Source of the DNA: Streptomyces sp. NBC_01198
Lineage (GTDB): Bacteria; Actinomycetota; Actinomycetes; Streptomycetales; Streptomycetaceae
Assembly (NCBI RefSeq): GCF_036010485.1
Contig: NZ_CP108568.1
Location: 3,184,001-3,248,000, forward strand
Direction: 5' to 3'
Length of the DNA: 64,000 nucleotides
This document shows positions 13,781 through 23,488 of the stretch, piece after piece (within the stretch, counting starts at the first letter, position 1; every line of letters begins with the position of its first letter). The position numbers were made by a program, and so were the translations under genes. The notes under the pieces were generated by a model. It made no database searches and was not told where the DNA came from. It was given only the letters and a program-made list of their open reading frames with translations.

Positions 13781-13971
13781 GGGCGTCAGCCCTCGCCTTT
13801 TCACTCGGGCTTCCTGCTCACTCGCTCCGCGGACGGCCTCGTTCCTCGGCCGGCCACTGCGCGAGCTCGGGCGTCAGCCCTCGATTTTTCGCTCGGGCTT
13901 CCTGCTCACTCGCTCCGCGGACGGCCTCGTTCCTCGGCCGGCCACTGCGCGAGCTCGGGCGTCAGCCCTCG
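13781..13971. repeat. 88-bp tandem direct repeat containing the 3' end of rplK
   Basis: Two full 88-bp copies (13781-13868 and 13869-13956) differ at only three positions, all near the start of the unit. A third partial copy of 15 bp begins at 13957 and includes the final codons and TGA stop of rplK. The unit therefore looks like a duplication that carried the rplK 3' end downstream into the rplK-rplA spacer. A shorter related segment (CCTCGCCTTTTCGCTCGGG) lies just before the first copy. Confidence 0.85.
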
Positions 13972-14396
13972 ACGGTGATGCCCATCGAGCGGGCCGTACC
14001 CGCGATGATCTTCTCGGCGGCGTCGAGGTCGTTCGCGTTCAGGTCGGGGAGCTTCGTCGTGGCGATCTCCCGCACCTGGGCGCGGCTGAGCTTGGCGACC
14101 TTCTTGACGTGCGGCTCGCCGGATCCCTTGTCGACACCCGCGGCCTTGAGGATCAGCTTGGCCGCCGGCGGCGTCTTGGTGATGAAGGTGAAGGAACGGT
14201 CGTCGTAGACCGTGATCTCCACCGGGATCACCATGCCGCGCTGCGACTCGGTCGCCGCGTTGTAGGCCTTGCAGAATTCCATGATGTTCACGCCGTGCTG
14301 ACCCAGCGCGGGTCCGACCGGCGGTGCCGGGTTGGCCGCACCGGCGTTGATCTGGAGCTTGATCAGCCCCGTGATCTTCTTCTTCTTGGGAGGCAT
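13962..14396 (-). CDS. rplK: 50S ribosomal protein L11
   Basis: This encodes L11 (144 aa), part of the GTPase-associated centre with 23S rRNA and the thiostrepton-binding region. The N-terminus [19 protein letters not shown] and the segment [20 protein letters not shown], with its proline-rich linker, are diagnostic. L11 is also the activator site for RelA. The ATG at 14396 is conserved. Unusually, rplK does not follow nusG directly: a plus-strand esterase gene lies between them, so rplK must have its own promoter. Confidence 0.97.
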
Positions 14397-14715
14397 TGCT
14401 CTCTCCGGGTCCTGTTGAGAGTTTTTCCGTGCCTGCGAGCAGGCATACCGCACCACGATAGCGGGTACGGCGCCCGGCCCTGAAATCCGCGGGCCTCACC
14501 GCCCCCCTGGCGCCCCGTCCCCGGCCCGCGGCCCCCGCGGAAGCGTGGCTTTCGGCCCCACGAGTCGTTGGAAATCTCACCCAGTGCACCCGCACCACGC
14601 CCGGCGGTAGCTGAAATTCCGGTCTACGCGGGAAGAATTCTTGGCATGGACACTTCCCGGGGCTGCCTACCGGCTGGTACCAAGTGGGTGCAGCGTTCCC
14701 CCACTTGGAGGTTCC
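14397..14715. other. Divergent region between rplK and the SGNH esterase gene
   Basis: 319 bases with no gene. On the rplK side there is a leader hairpin TGCCTG / CAGGCA (14430-14435 with 14440-14445) about 35 nt upstream of the start; L1-binding leaders of rplKA operons are also structured, but I could not identify the L1 motif. On the esterase side there is a 9-bp inverted repeat next to the ribosome-binding site. Promoters for both genes must lie here; none is clear enough to place. Confidence 0.55.
14680..14708 (+). promoter_or_regulatory. Inverted repeat abutting the esterase ribosome-binding site
   Basis: CCAAGTGGG (14680-14688) and CCCACTTGG (14700-14708) are perfect complements with an 11-nt loop. 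The last two bases of the second arm are the first two of GGAGG (14707-14711), the Shine-Dalgarno sequence of the esterase GTG at 14716. It could be an operator or an RNA hairpin affecting translation. Confidence 0.5.
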
Positions 14716-15513
14716 GTGAGACTGACCAGGCCATTAGCCGCTCTCGCCGCACTCGCGCTCGCCCTGCTTGCCGCGCTGGTGCTGTCCGGTCCCGCACACG
14801 CCGCAGGGCCGGCGTACGTCGCCCTCGGGGACTCGTACTCGGCCGGGAACGGTGCCGGCAACTACATCAGCTCCAGCGGCGACTGCCACCGCAGCAACAG
14901 CGCCTACCCGGCGCTGTGGGCCGGCGCGCACAGCCCGTCCTCGTTCACCTTCGCCGCCTGCTCGGGCGCGGTGACCAGCGACGTGACCGGCAGCCAGCTC
15001 GGCGGGCTCAACTCCTCCACCGGCCTGGTCACCGTCACCATCGGCGGCAATGACGCGGGATTCTCCGACGTCATGACCACCTGCGTGACCGGCTCCGACA
15101 GCACGTGCGTCAACCGGGTCAGCCAGGCGGAGACCTTCGTCCGCACCACGCTGCCCGGCCGGCTCGACACCGTCTACAACGCCATCCGCGCCAAGGCCCC
15201 CAACGCCAGGGTCGTCGTCCTCGGCTACCCGGACATGTACGACCTGTCGGCCTGGTTCTGCGTCGGTCTCAGCTCCACCAAGCACCAGAAGATCGACGAG
15301 GCCGCCGACGTACTCGACACCACCACCGCCTCCGTCGCGGCCGCCCACGGCTTCGTCTTCGGCGACGTCCGCCCCACCTTCCACGGCCACGAACTCTGCT
15401 CGGGCGACGCCTACCTGCACTCCCTGGTCATCTCCCCCAGTTGGGAGTCCTACCACCCCACCGCTTCCGGCCACTCGGCCGGCTACCTCCCGGTCCTGAA
15501 CGCCAACGCCTGA
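14716..15513 (+). CDS. Secreted SGNH/GDSL-family esterase-lipase
   Basis: A 265-aa secreted hydrolase. Residues 1-29 form a signal peptide (hydrophobic Ala/Leu core, cleavage near AHA-AG). The SGNH blocks are visible: GDSYSAG with nucleophile Ser40, the oxyanion-hole motif GGND, and HPTASGH with the catalytic His close to the C-terminus. Six cysteines would form three disulfides, as in streptomycete secreted SGNH lipases. The GTG at 14716 has GGAGG just upstream. It is transcribed against rplK and nusG and splits the normally contiguous nusG-rplK pair. The substrate cannot be told from sequence. Confidence 0.9.
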   Translation: MRLTRPLAALAALALALLAALVLSGPAHAAGPAYVALGDSYSAGNGAGNYISSSGDCHRSNSAYPALWAGAHSPSSFTFAACSGAVTSDVTGSQLGGLNSSTGLVTVTIGGNDAGFSDVMTTCVTGSDSTCVNRVSQAETFVRTTLPGRLDTVYNAIRAKAPNARVVVLGYPDMYDLSAWFCVGLSSTKHQKIDEAADVLDTTTASVAAAHGFVFGDVRPTFHGHELCSGDAYLHSLVISPSWESYHPTASGHSAGYLPVLNANA

Positions 15514-15520
15514 CGCGAAA

Positions 15521-15561
15521 AGCCGGGCCCCCGCTCCCATGACGGAAGCGGGGGCCCGGCT
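15521..15561. terminator. Bidirectional terminator between the esterase gene and nusG
   Basis: A perfect 15-bp stem (AGCCGGGCCCCCGCT at 15521-15535 with its complement at 15547-15561) with an 11-nt loop lies between the two convergent stops. On the plus strand it follows the esterase stop by 7 bases; on the minus strand it follows nusG by about 28 bases. Confidence 0.85.
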
Positions 15562-15589
15562 GTGCGCCAGTGTGCCGGTGAGCCGACGG

Positions 15590-16489
15590 CTAGTTCTTCT
15601 GGATCTGGTCGAAGCTGAGCTCGACCGGGGTCTCCCGGCCGAAGATCTCGACCAGGCCCTTGACCTTCTTCGAGTCCGGGTTGATCTCGTTGATCGTCGC
15701 CTGCAGGGTGGCGAAGGGGCCGTCGGTGACGGTGACCGAGTCGCCGACCTCGAAGTCCAGCACCTGGACCTCGACCTTGCGGGGCTGGGCGGTGCCCTCG
15801 GCGATGGCGGCCGCCTCGGCGGCGGCCTCGACCTCGGGGGCCAGCATCTTGACGATCTCGTCGAGGGTCAGCGGGTACGGGTCGTACGCGTTGCCGACGA
15901 AGCCGGTGACACCGGGGGTGTTGCGGACGACGCCCCAGGACTCGTTCGTCAGGTCCATGCGGACCAGCACGTAGCCGGGGAGCTTGTTCTGCCGGATGGT
16001 CTTGCGGTCGCCGTTCTTGATCTGAACGACTTCCTCCTGCGGGACCTCGGCCTGGTAGATGTATTCCTCGACGTTCAGCGAGACGGCACGCTGCTCCAGG
16101 TTGGACTTCACCCGGTTCTCGTAGCCCGCGTACGTGTGGATCACATACCACTCGCCGGGCAGGGTACGAAGCTCCTCGCGGAAGGCGGCCACCGCGTCGA
16201 CCGGGGTGAGGGCCGCCGCGGGGGCGTCCTCGTCCTCTTCCCCGTCGTCGTTCTTGTCCTCGGCGTCCTCGTCCGCGTCCTCGGACTTCGCCTCGGCGTC
16301 GGCGTCCTCGGAGGACTCCTCCGCGTCGCCGGACCCGGCGTGGACGGCGGCCTGCTCGGCGGTTTCGCCCTCGGCCAGGTCGGCGGCAACCGCCTGGTCG
16401 ACGTCGCCGTCGGCGGCCTCGACGGTGTCGAGCGCGCGGTCGGCGCTCTCGACGGACTCGTCGGCGTCGTACACGTTCGGGTCAGACAC
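15590..16489 (-). CDS. nusG: Transcription termination/antitermination factor NusG
   Basis: This encodes NusG (299 aa), which binds the RNA polymerase clamp and couples transcription to Rho or the ribosome. Residues 1-110 are a highly acidic, disordered extension (many Glu/Asp/Ala, e.g. [18 protein letters not shown]), typical of actinobacterial NusG and absent from the E. coli protein. The NGN domain follows ([30 protein letters not shown]) and then the KOW domain ([19 protein letters not shown], then [17 protein letters not shown]). It lies 116 bp downstream of secE. The next gene downstream is the convergent esterase rather than rplK. Confidence 0.97.
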   Translation of the reverse strand: MSDPNVYDADESVESADRALDTVEAADGDVDQAVAADLAEGETAEQAAVHAGSGDAEESSEDADAEAKSEDADEDAEDKNDDGEEDEDAPAAALTPVDAVAAFREELRTLPGEWYVIHTYAGYENRVKSNLEQRAVSLNVEEYIYQAEVPQEEVVQIKNGDRKTIRQNKLPGYVLVRMDLTNESWGVVRNTPGVTGFVGNAYDPYPLTLDEIVKMLAPEVEAAAEAAAIAEGTAQPRKVEVQVLDFEVGDSVTVTDGPFATLQATINEINPDSKKVKGLVEIFGRETPVELSFDQIQKN

Positions 16490-16605
16490 GGTGACTGCTT
16501 CTTCCTGACTTCAAAGGTGGCGCTGCGGGCGGGGCGGCCAGCGGCCTGCGCCCTCCGCGCGGATCTGGCGGGACCCAGCCGAAAACGACCCAGTCGGAGC
16601 GCGAC

Positions 16606-16899
16606 TCAGCCGAAAACGGCGGAAATAAGCTTCCCGAAGCCCCAGTCAACCACGGCCACGAACCCGATGACGACCACAACGAAGACAATCACCACAGTGG
16701 TGTACGTGGTGAGGTCGTTGCGGCTGGGCCAGACGACCTTGCGGAGCTCCGCAATGATCTGGCGGTAGAAAAGCGCGAGGCGACCCAGCGGGCCCTTCTT
16801 GCCGCGCTTGCCTCCGCGGCGGGGCTTCCGGTCGGTGTCCTTGTCGTCCTGAGTCGCGTCAGGCTCCGGGACCTCGATGGAGTCCGTGATCTCAGTCAC
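16606..16899 (-). CDS. secE: Preprotein translocase subunit SecE
   Basis: This encodes SecE (97 aa), the essential small clamp subunit of the SecYEG channel. A charged N-terminal region (KPRRGGKRGKKGP) leads into the conserved amphipathic helix FYRQIIAELRKVVWPSRNDL and one membrane span (VVIVFVVVVIGFVAVVDW). The topology, short single-span actinobacterial form and position between tRNA-Trp and nusG are all standard. Confidence 0.97.
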   Translation of the reverse strand: MTEITDSIEVPEPDATQDDKDTDRKPRRGGKRGKKGPLGRLALFYRQIIAELRKVVWPSRNDLTTYTTVVIVFVVVVIGFVAVVDWGFGKLISAVFG

Positions 16900-16997
16900 T
16901 CGTCCTCACCTGACTCCGGGTCGTGGCCGTGCCGCGCCCGTCGCGCGGTACGGCGAGTGCTTATCTGCCTGCCCACGTCCAGGTCGGACGTGTGGAG

Positions 16998-17070
16998 CAG
17001 GGCCGGAGGGACTTGAACCCCCAACCGCTGGTTTTGGAGACCAGTGCTCTACCAATTGAGCTACGACCCT
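16998..17070 (-). tRNA. tRNA-Trp (anticodon CCA)
   Basis: A 73-nt cloverleaf on the minus strand. The acceptor AGGGTCG pairs with CGGCCCT (one G-T pair), the D-arm starts with GCTCAATTGGTAGAGC, the anticodon loop is CTCCAAA and the T-arm contains GGTTCAAGTCC. The 3' CCA is not encoded. It lies about 100 bp upstream of secE on the same strand. Confidence 0.97.
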
Positions 17071-17347
17071 TCGACAGACACCCCCAACGTACCGCAGGCG
17101 ACATCGCCGGGAGGGCCATCGACGGTTGAGTGTACGTGCTCTGACGCTCCCCGTCGAACGCCTTGCACCTGAGTTGCCTCCGAAGACGTTCCTGCCGCGC
17201 GCTGTTGGCGCCCGACCAGCAGCCGACCAGCACCCGACCAGCCCTCCGTCGGCACCCCGCCGGCTTCAAACCCCGCCGTGGCGCCGAACTCCCGTACGGC
17301 GTCAAACCCCGGTGCCGTGCGGCCCCGCGGTCTGGGACCATGCAGGC

Positions 17348-18586
<1,239 letters not shown>

Positions 18587-18729
18587 CCTCGCGATCCGCG
18601 CGGCACTCGGCCCCGCGTCCGCCGGCTCGGCCGGCCGGCCCGGGTGTTCACGCCGATTACGCATTCGGGCAAGCCCCCGTTCGGAGAAAGTGGTTCCGGG
18701 CGGGGGCTCGCGTATAGCAGGATCTTGGA

Positions 18730-19764
18730 ATGGCACGCGAAGTACGTACGGGGCCGGGCCGGGACATCCGGCGCCTTCCCAAAGCACACCTGCATCTGCA
18801 CTTCACCGGCTCCATGCGGCCGTCCACCCTCATGGAACTGGCCGACAAGCACGGCGTCCACCTGCCGGAAGCCCTCACCTCGGGCGAGCCCCCGAAGCTG
18901 CGGGCCACCGACGAACGCGGCTGGTTCCGCTTCCAGCGGCTCTACGACGCCGCCCGCTCGTGCCTGCGCACCGCGGACGACATCCACCGGCTGGTGCGCG
19001 AGGCCGCGCAGGAGGACGCCGCGGACGGCTCCGGCTGGCTGGAGATCCAGGTCGACCCGACCTCGTACGCCCCCCGGCTCGGCGGGCTCATCCCCACCCT
19101 GGAGATCATCCTCGACGCCGTCCACACCGCCTCCCGCGACACCGGCGTCGGCATGGCCGTGGTGGTCGCCGCCAACCGCATGAAGCACCCGCTGGACGCC
19201 CGCACGCTGGCCAGGCTCGCGGTCCGCTACGCCGACCAGGGCGTCGTCGGCTTCGGCCTGTCCAACGACGAACGCCGGGGCCTGGCCAGGGACTTCGACC
19301 GCGCCTTCGCCATCGCCCGGGAGGGCGGCCTGCTCGCCGCCCCGCACGGCGGCGAACTCGCGGGCCCGGCCAGCGTCCGCGACTGCCTCGACGACCTGCA
19401 CGCGCAGCGCATCGGGCACGGCGTACGCGCCGCCGAGGACCCGCACCTGGTCCGCCGGCTCGCCGACTCCGGCGTCACCTGCGAGGTCTGCCCGGCGTCC
19501 AACGTCGCCCTGGGCGTCTACGACAAGCCCGAGGACGTACCGCTGCGGCTCCTCCACGACGCCGGCGTCCCGATGGCCCTGGGCGCCGACGACCCGCTGC
19601 TCTTCGGCTCCCGCCTCGCCGCCCAGTACGAACTCGCCCGCGACGTCCACAACTTCACCGACCAGGAGCTGGCCGAACTGGCCCGGCAGTCGGTCCGCGC
19701 CTCCCGGGCGCCGGACGACGTACGCGCACGGATGCTCAGCGGTATCGACGACTGGGCCGAGTGA
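18730..19764 (+). CDS. Adenosine deaminase family protein
   Basis: A 344-aa metal-dependent purine deaminase, expected to convert adenosine to inosine in the cytoplasm. The zinc and substrate residues are in place: HLHLHFTGSMRP near residues 20-31, PHGGE for the catalytic Glu, IGHGVRA, and GADDPLLFG in place of the more usual TDDP. The TIM-barrel length is normal. A hairpin with AGCCCCCG / CGGGGGCT arms (18672-18679 and 18701-18708) lies between aspC and this gene and may weaken read-through. The ATG at 18730 has AGGA 8 nt upstream. Confidence 0.88.
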   Translation: MAREVRTGPGRDIRRLPKAHLHLHFTGSMRPSTLMELADKHGVHLPEALTSGEPPKLRATDERGWFRFQRLYDAARSCLRTADDIHRLVREAAQEDAADGSGWLEIQVDPTSYAPRLGGLIPTLEIILDAVHTASRDTGVGMAVVVAANRMKHPLDARTLARLAVRYADQGVVGFGLSNDERRGLARDFDRAFAIAREGGLLAAPHGGELAGPASVRDCLDDLHAQRIGHGVRAAEDPHLVRRLADSGVTCEVCPASNVALGVYDKPEDVPLRLLHDAGVPMALGADDPLLFGSRLAAQYELARDVHNFTDQELAELARQSVRASRAPDDVRARMLSGIDDWAE

Positions 19765-19969
19765 CGCCGCAAGCCCCGGGCCTCGCCCGCCCCCCGTCGG
19801 CCGGGCGAGACCTCCGCACATCAAGCAACCACGCCCGGCCCCTCCCCCGCACCTGCTCCCCTGCACACCCCGGCCCTCGCGCCCACTCCCCCTGCACACC
19901 CGGCCGCGGGCGCGGGAGGCACGCGGCGCGGTACCGCCCACCCCCTCAGCGGGCAGAGAAGGCGCGCCC

Positions 19970-21775
19970 TCATTCCAGGCTGAGCGCCTGACCTATGTGC
20001 GCCGCCAGCGCGAGATCGTGCACCCCGCACAGGCCGTTGGCCGACTCCGCCGGGTGCGAGACCAGCGGCTGCCGCACCTGCCCCTCCGCCCGGCGCAGCC
20101 GGGCCGCCACCGTCTTGGGGTGCACCCCGAGACGGAGCGCGGCCCCCGGCGTCCGCAGACCCGACTCGATCCACGCGATCACCGTCGGCACCAGCTCCTT
20201 GTCGAGCCTGCCGAGATACTCCGCGGCCCACCGCCGCACCCCTGCGTCCGCCAGCAGCTCTTCCAGCCGCGGCGCGGCACCGTGCGCGGGTCCGTGCGCG
20301 GGCCCGAGCCCGCGCGCCAGCTCCTCGATCCGCAGCGCCAGATCCAGCCGGATCCGGTCGGCCAGCCGGCCCAGGTCGAGCCCGAGCACCGCACCCACCG
20401 TCTCCGCCCGCTGCCGCACCGTGTTGCGGTGGAAGCCCGCCAGCCGCGCCGCGCCGATCGGGCCGTAGGCCAGCCACAGCCGCATCCCGTCGAGCCATTC
20501 CGCCCGGCGCCCCGGCGGCCAGTCCTCCAGCGGGGCCAGCACCCCGGCCGCCCACCGCCGCGCCCCCTCCGCGGGCAGCAGCCGTACGAGCTCGATGTCC
20601 GGCGTGAAGACCGCGTAGCGGTCGGGGCTGGAGGTCGCCGCCGCCAGCGCCCTGGTCGCCTCGCCGTGCGCGACGGCGACCCCGTCGAGCGGCACCACCC
20701 GGCTCGCGCCCAGCCTGAAGCCCTCCCGCCGGGTCACCAGCCCGCGCAGCAGCTCCTCGGTGGGCGCGTCGGGCGTCGCCACGATGATCACCTGGCGCTC
20801 GTCGACCGGGCATCCGACGACGAGCCCCGCGTCCCCCAGGTGGTAGTGGCACGCCGACACCAGCGTCTCGCGGTACGCGGCCCGGCCGCCGATCACGTAC
20901 ACCCGCGCCTCGTCGGCCGTGAGCACCCCGGGGCTCATCGCCAGCGGGTGCGCGGCCCGCCTGGCGGCCAGCACCTGGCCCGCCATCAGCATCTGCAGCA
21001 CCGAGCTCCGTATCGGCGCCCGCTCGCCGTCCGCGGCGGCCCGCATCCGCAGCCACCCGGACAGCAGCGCCTCCGCCCTGCTCACCGCCTCGGTCACCGG
21101 CTGCGGCCAGCCGGCCGTACGCGCCCGGGCCACCGCCAGCACGTCGTACGGCGGCACCGGGCCGAGCGCGTACAGCCGTACGTTCCACTCCCCCACGTCC
21201 ACGGCCGCCGCCTGCGTCGTGCCCTCGGCCAGCGCCGCGACCCGTTCGGCCGGCAGCGTCAGGCCGCCGGCGAGCGCGGGCGGCGGGCGGTGCGGTGCCA
21301 GCAGGACGGCCTGGCCGCCGGCCATCCGCGCCAGCCAGCGCAACACCCCGGCCGCGGTGCTGGGCGCCGACGACAGCTGCTTCGCGCACTCCAGCAGCTC
21401 CTGCAGGCGGCGGGCGCCCGCCGCCGCCTGGTCGGCGAGGAGCTGGGCGAGCCGCGGCACCGTACAGCTCTCCGGGTCCGCCAGCACCACCGGCAGCCGG
21501 TGCCGTCCGGCCGCCTCGACCAACCCCGGCGGGGCCGGTTCGCGCACCGCGAGCGCCGCGGCCCCCGCCAGCGCGAGGGCGCGGATGTCCGCCTCCCCCA
21601 GCGACGGCGTCGTCACCACGGCCAGCACGTCGCGCCAGCCGCGCTCGCGGGACGGGACGCTCGACGGGTCCGCCGGCCAGACACCCGCGACCGGCCGGTC
21701 GCCCTCGCCCGCCACCTGGCCGGTGCGGCGGAGCCGGTCGGGCGCCGAGCTGATCAGCGTGTCGAGGGTGAGCAC
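19970..21775 (-). CDS. PucR-family transcriptional regulator with two C-terminal HTH segments
   Basis: A 601-aa regulator. The N-terminal third (LSSAPDRLRRTG, then WRDVLAVVTTPSLGEADIRA and LAVREPAPPGLV) resembles the PucR ligand-binding domain of purine and nitrogen regulators. The middle is a GAF-like or degenerate cyclase-type region. Two helix-turn-helix segments of the PucR/CdaR type are seen near residues 440-470 (AARLAGFHRNTVRQRAE) and 540-570 (AALRLGVHPKTVAARLRR). The GTG at 21775 is used. It is convergent with adenosine deaminase, so a link to purine use is possible but unproven. Confidence 0.8.
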   Translation of the reverse strand: MLTLDTLISSAPDRLRRTGQVAGEGDRPVAGVWPADPSSVPSRERGWRDVLAVVTTPSLGEADIRALALAGAAALAVREPAPPGLVEAAGRHRLPVVLADPESCTVPRLAQLLADQAAAGARRLQELLECAKQLSSAPSTAAGVLRWLARMAGGQAVLLAPHRPPPALAGGLTLPAERVAALAEGTTQAAAVDVGEWNVRLYALGPVPPYDVLAVARARTAGWPQPVTEAVSRAEALLSGWLRMRAAADGERAPIRSSVLQMLMAGQVLAARRAAHPLAMSPGVLTADEARVYVIGGRAAYRETLVSACHYHLGDAGLVVGCPVDERQVIIVATPDAPTEELLRGLVTRREGFRLGASRVVPLDGVAVAHGEATRALAAATSSPDRYAVFTPDIELVRLLPAEGARRWAAGVLAPLEDWPPGRRAEWLDGMRLWLAYGPIGAARLAGFHRNTVRQRAETVGAVLGLDLGRLADRIRLDLALRIEELARGLGPAHGPAHGAAPRLEELLADAGVRRWAAEYLGRLDKELVPTVIAWIESGLRTPGAALRLGVHPKTVAARLRRAEGQVRQPLVSHPAESANGLCGVHDLALAAHIGQALSLE

Positions 21776-21854
21776 GGGGTCTTCCGTCTGAGGCCGGGGA
21801 GTCGTCGCGCCGAGTACATCAGGAAAACCCCGGCGACAAGCTCCGGATTCACCC

Positions 21855-22895
21855 TCAGAGCCGCACGCCGACCATCACCGGCTCGTTGACCAGCGTCACT
21901 CCGAAGGCCGCCTCGACGCCGTCGCGGACCTCGCGGGCCAGAGCCAGCAGGTCCTCGGTGGTGGCGGCGCCCCGGTTGGTCAGCGCGAGCGTGTGCTTGC
22001 CGGAGATCCGGGCCGGGCCCGTGCCGTAGCCCTTGGTGAAGCCTGCCTTGTCGATCAGCCAGGCCGCGGACGTCTTCGTCCGCTCGCCGTCCGCCTCGAA
22101 CGCCGGCGGTGCCACGTCGGGACCCAGGCGGTCGTGGACGCGGGCCAGGAAGGCGGTGAACTCGTCGGCGGTCAGCACGGGGTTGGTGAAGAAGGAGCCG
22201 GCCGACCAGGTGTCGTGGTCGGCCTCGTCCAGCACCATGCCCTTGCTCGCGCGCAGCCCCAGCACCGTCGCGCTGGCCTTCTCCAGCGGCACCCGCTCGC
22301 CGGCCTCGACGCCGAGGGCGCGGGCGGTCTCGGCGTATTTGAGCGGCGCGGACAGGCCCCCGGCGTCCTCCAGGGCGAAGCGGACGCGCAGGACGACGTA
22401 GCGGGCCGGGTCCTCCTTGAAGCGGCTGCTGCGGTAGGAGAAGGCGCAGGCCTCGTTGGGGAGGGTGACCGTCTCGGCGGTCCGCCGGTCGTAGGCGACG
22501 ACGTCGGTGATGGTGCTGGAGACCTCCTGGCCGTAGGCGCCGACGTTCTGGATCGGGGTGGCGCCGGCGGAGCCGGGGATGCCGGCCAGGCACTCGATGC
22601 CGGCCAGGCCGGCGCGGACGGTCGCGGCGACGGCGTCGCTCCAGGGCTCGCCGGCGGCGAGTTCGAGGGTGGTGCCGTGCAGGGTGACGCCCTGGGTGAC
22701 GATGCGGACGGCGGTGCCGTCGAAGCCCTTGTCGGCGATGAGGAGGTTGCTGCCGCCGCCGATGAGGAGGACGGGCTCGCCGCGGGAGTCGGCGGCGCGG
22801 ACGGCGGCGACGATCTCGTCGTCCGTGCGGGCTGTGACCAGGCGGGTGGCGGGGCCGCCGAGGCGGAAGGTGGTGTACGGGGCGAGAGGGTGCAC
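21855..22895 (-). CDS. murB: UDP-N-acetylenolpyruvoylglucosamine reductase
   Basis: This encodes MurB (346 aa), the FAD- and NADPH-dependent enzyme that makes UDP-N-acetylmuramate for peptidoglycan. FAD-binding sequence includes TTFRLGGPATRLV, VLLIGGGSNLLIAD, and CLAGIPGSAGATPIQNVGAYGQE. The catalytic region WSAGSFFTNPV contains the Ser that acts as general acid, and the C-terminus has SAAWLIDKAGFTKG and SGKHTLALTNRGAAT. It starts at GTG 22895. Upstream there is a candidate promoter and a minisatellite. Confidence 0.96.
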   Translation of the reverse strand: MHPLAPYTTFRLGGPATRLVTARTDDEIVAAVRAADSRGEPVLLIGGGSNLLIADKGFDGTAVRIVTQGVTLHGTTLELAAGEPWSDAVAATVRAGLAGIECLAGIPGSAGATPIQNVGAYGQEVSSTITDVVAYDRRTAETVTLPNEACAFSYRSSRFKEDPARYVVLRVRFALEDAGGLSAPLKYAETARALGVEAGERVPLEKASATVLGLRASKGMVLDEADHDTWSAGSFFTNPVLTADEFTAFLARVHDRLGPDVAPPAFEADGERTKTSAAWLIDKAGFTKGYGTGPARISGKHTLALTNRGAATTEDLLALAREVRDGVEAAFGVTLVNEPVMVGVRL

Positions 22896-22956
22896 GGGGC
22901 CAGCTTATTCGGGGGCCGGGGGGCGGGGGCTCCGGTGGAGGGGGGCGAAATTAGCA

Positions 22957-22986
22957 TATTTACGGCGCGGCACCCTCCTGCGTCAA
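22957..22986 (-). promoter_or_regulatory. Candidate murB promoter
   Basis: On the minus strand TTGACG (22986-22981) is separated by 18 bases from TAAATA (22962-22957), followed at once by an overlapping TATGCT. This is the only AT-rich patch in the region and lies about 60 bp upstream of the murB GTG. Confidence 0.4.
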
Positions 22987-23074
22987 CGGCACCCACTTCC
23001 CAGCGCCACAAATATACGAACAATTTCACCCCCCTCCCCCTCCACCCCCACCCCCCTCCGTCAGGGCGCCCCAT

Positions 23075-23312
23075 CCTGCCTGTCGCCTGTCGGTGTCTCC
23101 ATCCCGCCTGTCCCCTGTCGGTGGGGCCGTCCTGCCTGTCCCCTGCCGGTGTCTCCATCCCGCCTGTCGCCTGCCGGTGTCTTCCCGCCCGTCCCCTGCC
23201 GGTGTCTCCATCCCGCCTGTCGCCTGGCGGTGGGGCCGTCCTGCCCGTCGCCTGGCGGTGGGGCCGTCCTGCCTGTCCCGTGCCGGTGGGGCGGTCCTGC
23301 CTGCCGCCCTGG
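23075..23312. repeat. Array of 28-bp tandem repeats (minisatellite), about 8.5 copies
   Basis: Units start at 23075, 23103, 23131, 23159, 23184, 23212, 23240 and 23268, with a decayed partial copy from 23296. The first 20 bases of each unit follow CCYGCCYGTCSCSTGNCGGT; the remaining 8 bases are of two kinds, GTCTCCAT or GGGGCCGT (once GGGGCGGT). The fourth unit is 3 bases short. Twenty-eight is not a multiple of three, so no constant peptide repeat is encoded. Confidence 0.85.
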
Positions 23313-23488
23313 GTCCACGGGCCTGTTATCCGCCGATGGTGGTGCAGGCCCACGGGGAAACCGTTCGCCGAACAACTACCTGCACGGGTGATGCGGGTGG
23401 GAAACACCCCGCGCCGCAGGCGCGGGCGAGGAAAAGGGGCGGGCGGGCGGGGGAAGAACCCCGGCCACCCGCCCCGGAGGGGCGAGGT

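Larger units (their letters stand above)
22896..23488. other. Intergenic region upstream of murB
   Basis: 593 bases without a convincing gene. Next to murB is a short AT-rich patch and a candidate promoter (22957-22986). The centre is an array of 28-bp repeats (23075-23312). The last 170 bases up to the exporter stop show nothing I can name. Open frames across the array have the repetitive composition imposed by the repeats and no ribosome-binding sites. Confidence 0.7.

Noticed and set aside
19765..19969. A gene between adenosine deaminase and the PucR regulator
   Set aside because: The 205-bp stretch is C-rich and simple in composition, with no ribosome-binding site or plausible start.
23075..23312. 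The 28-bp array as a CRISPR array
   Set aside because: Units abut directly with no unique spacers, the cores are degenerate, and no cas gene is in the window.
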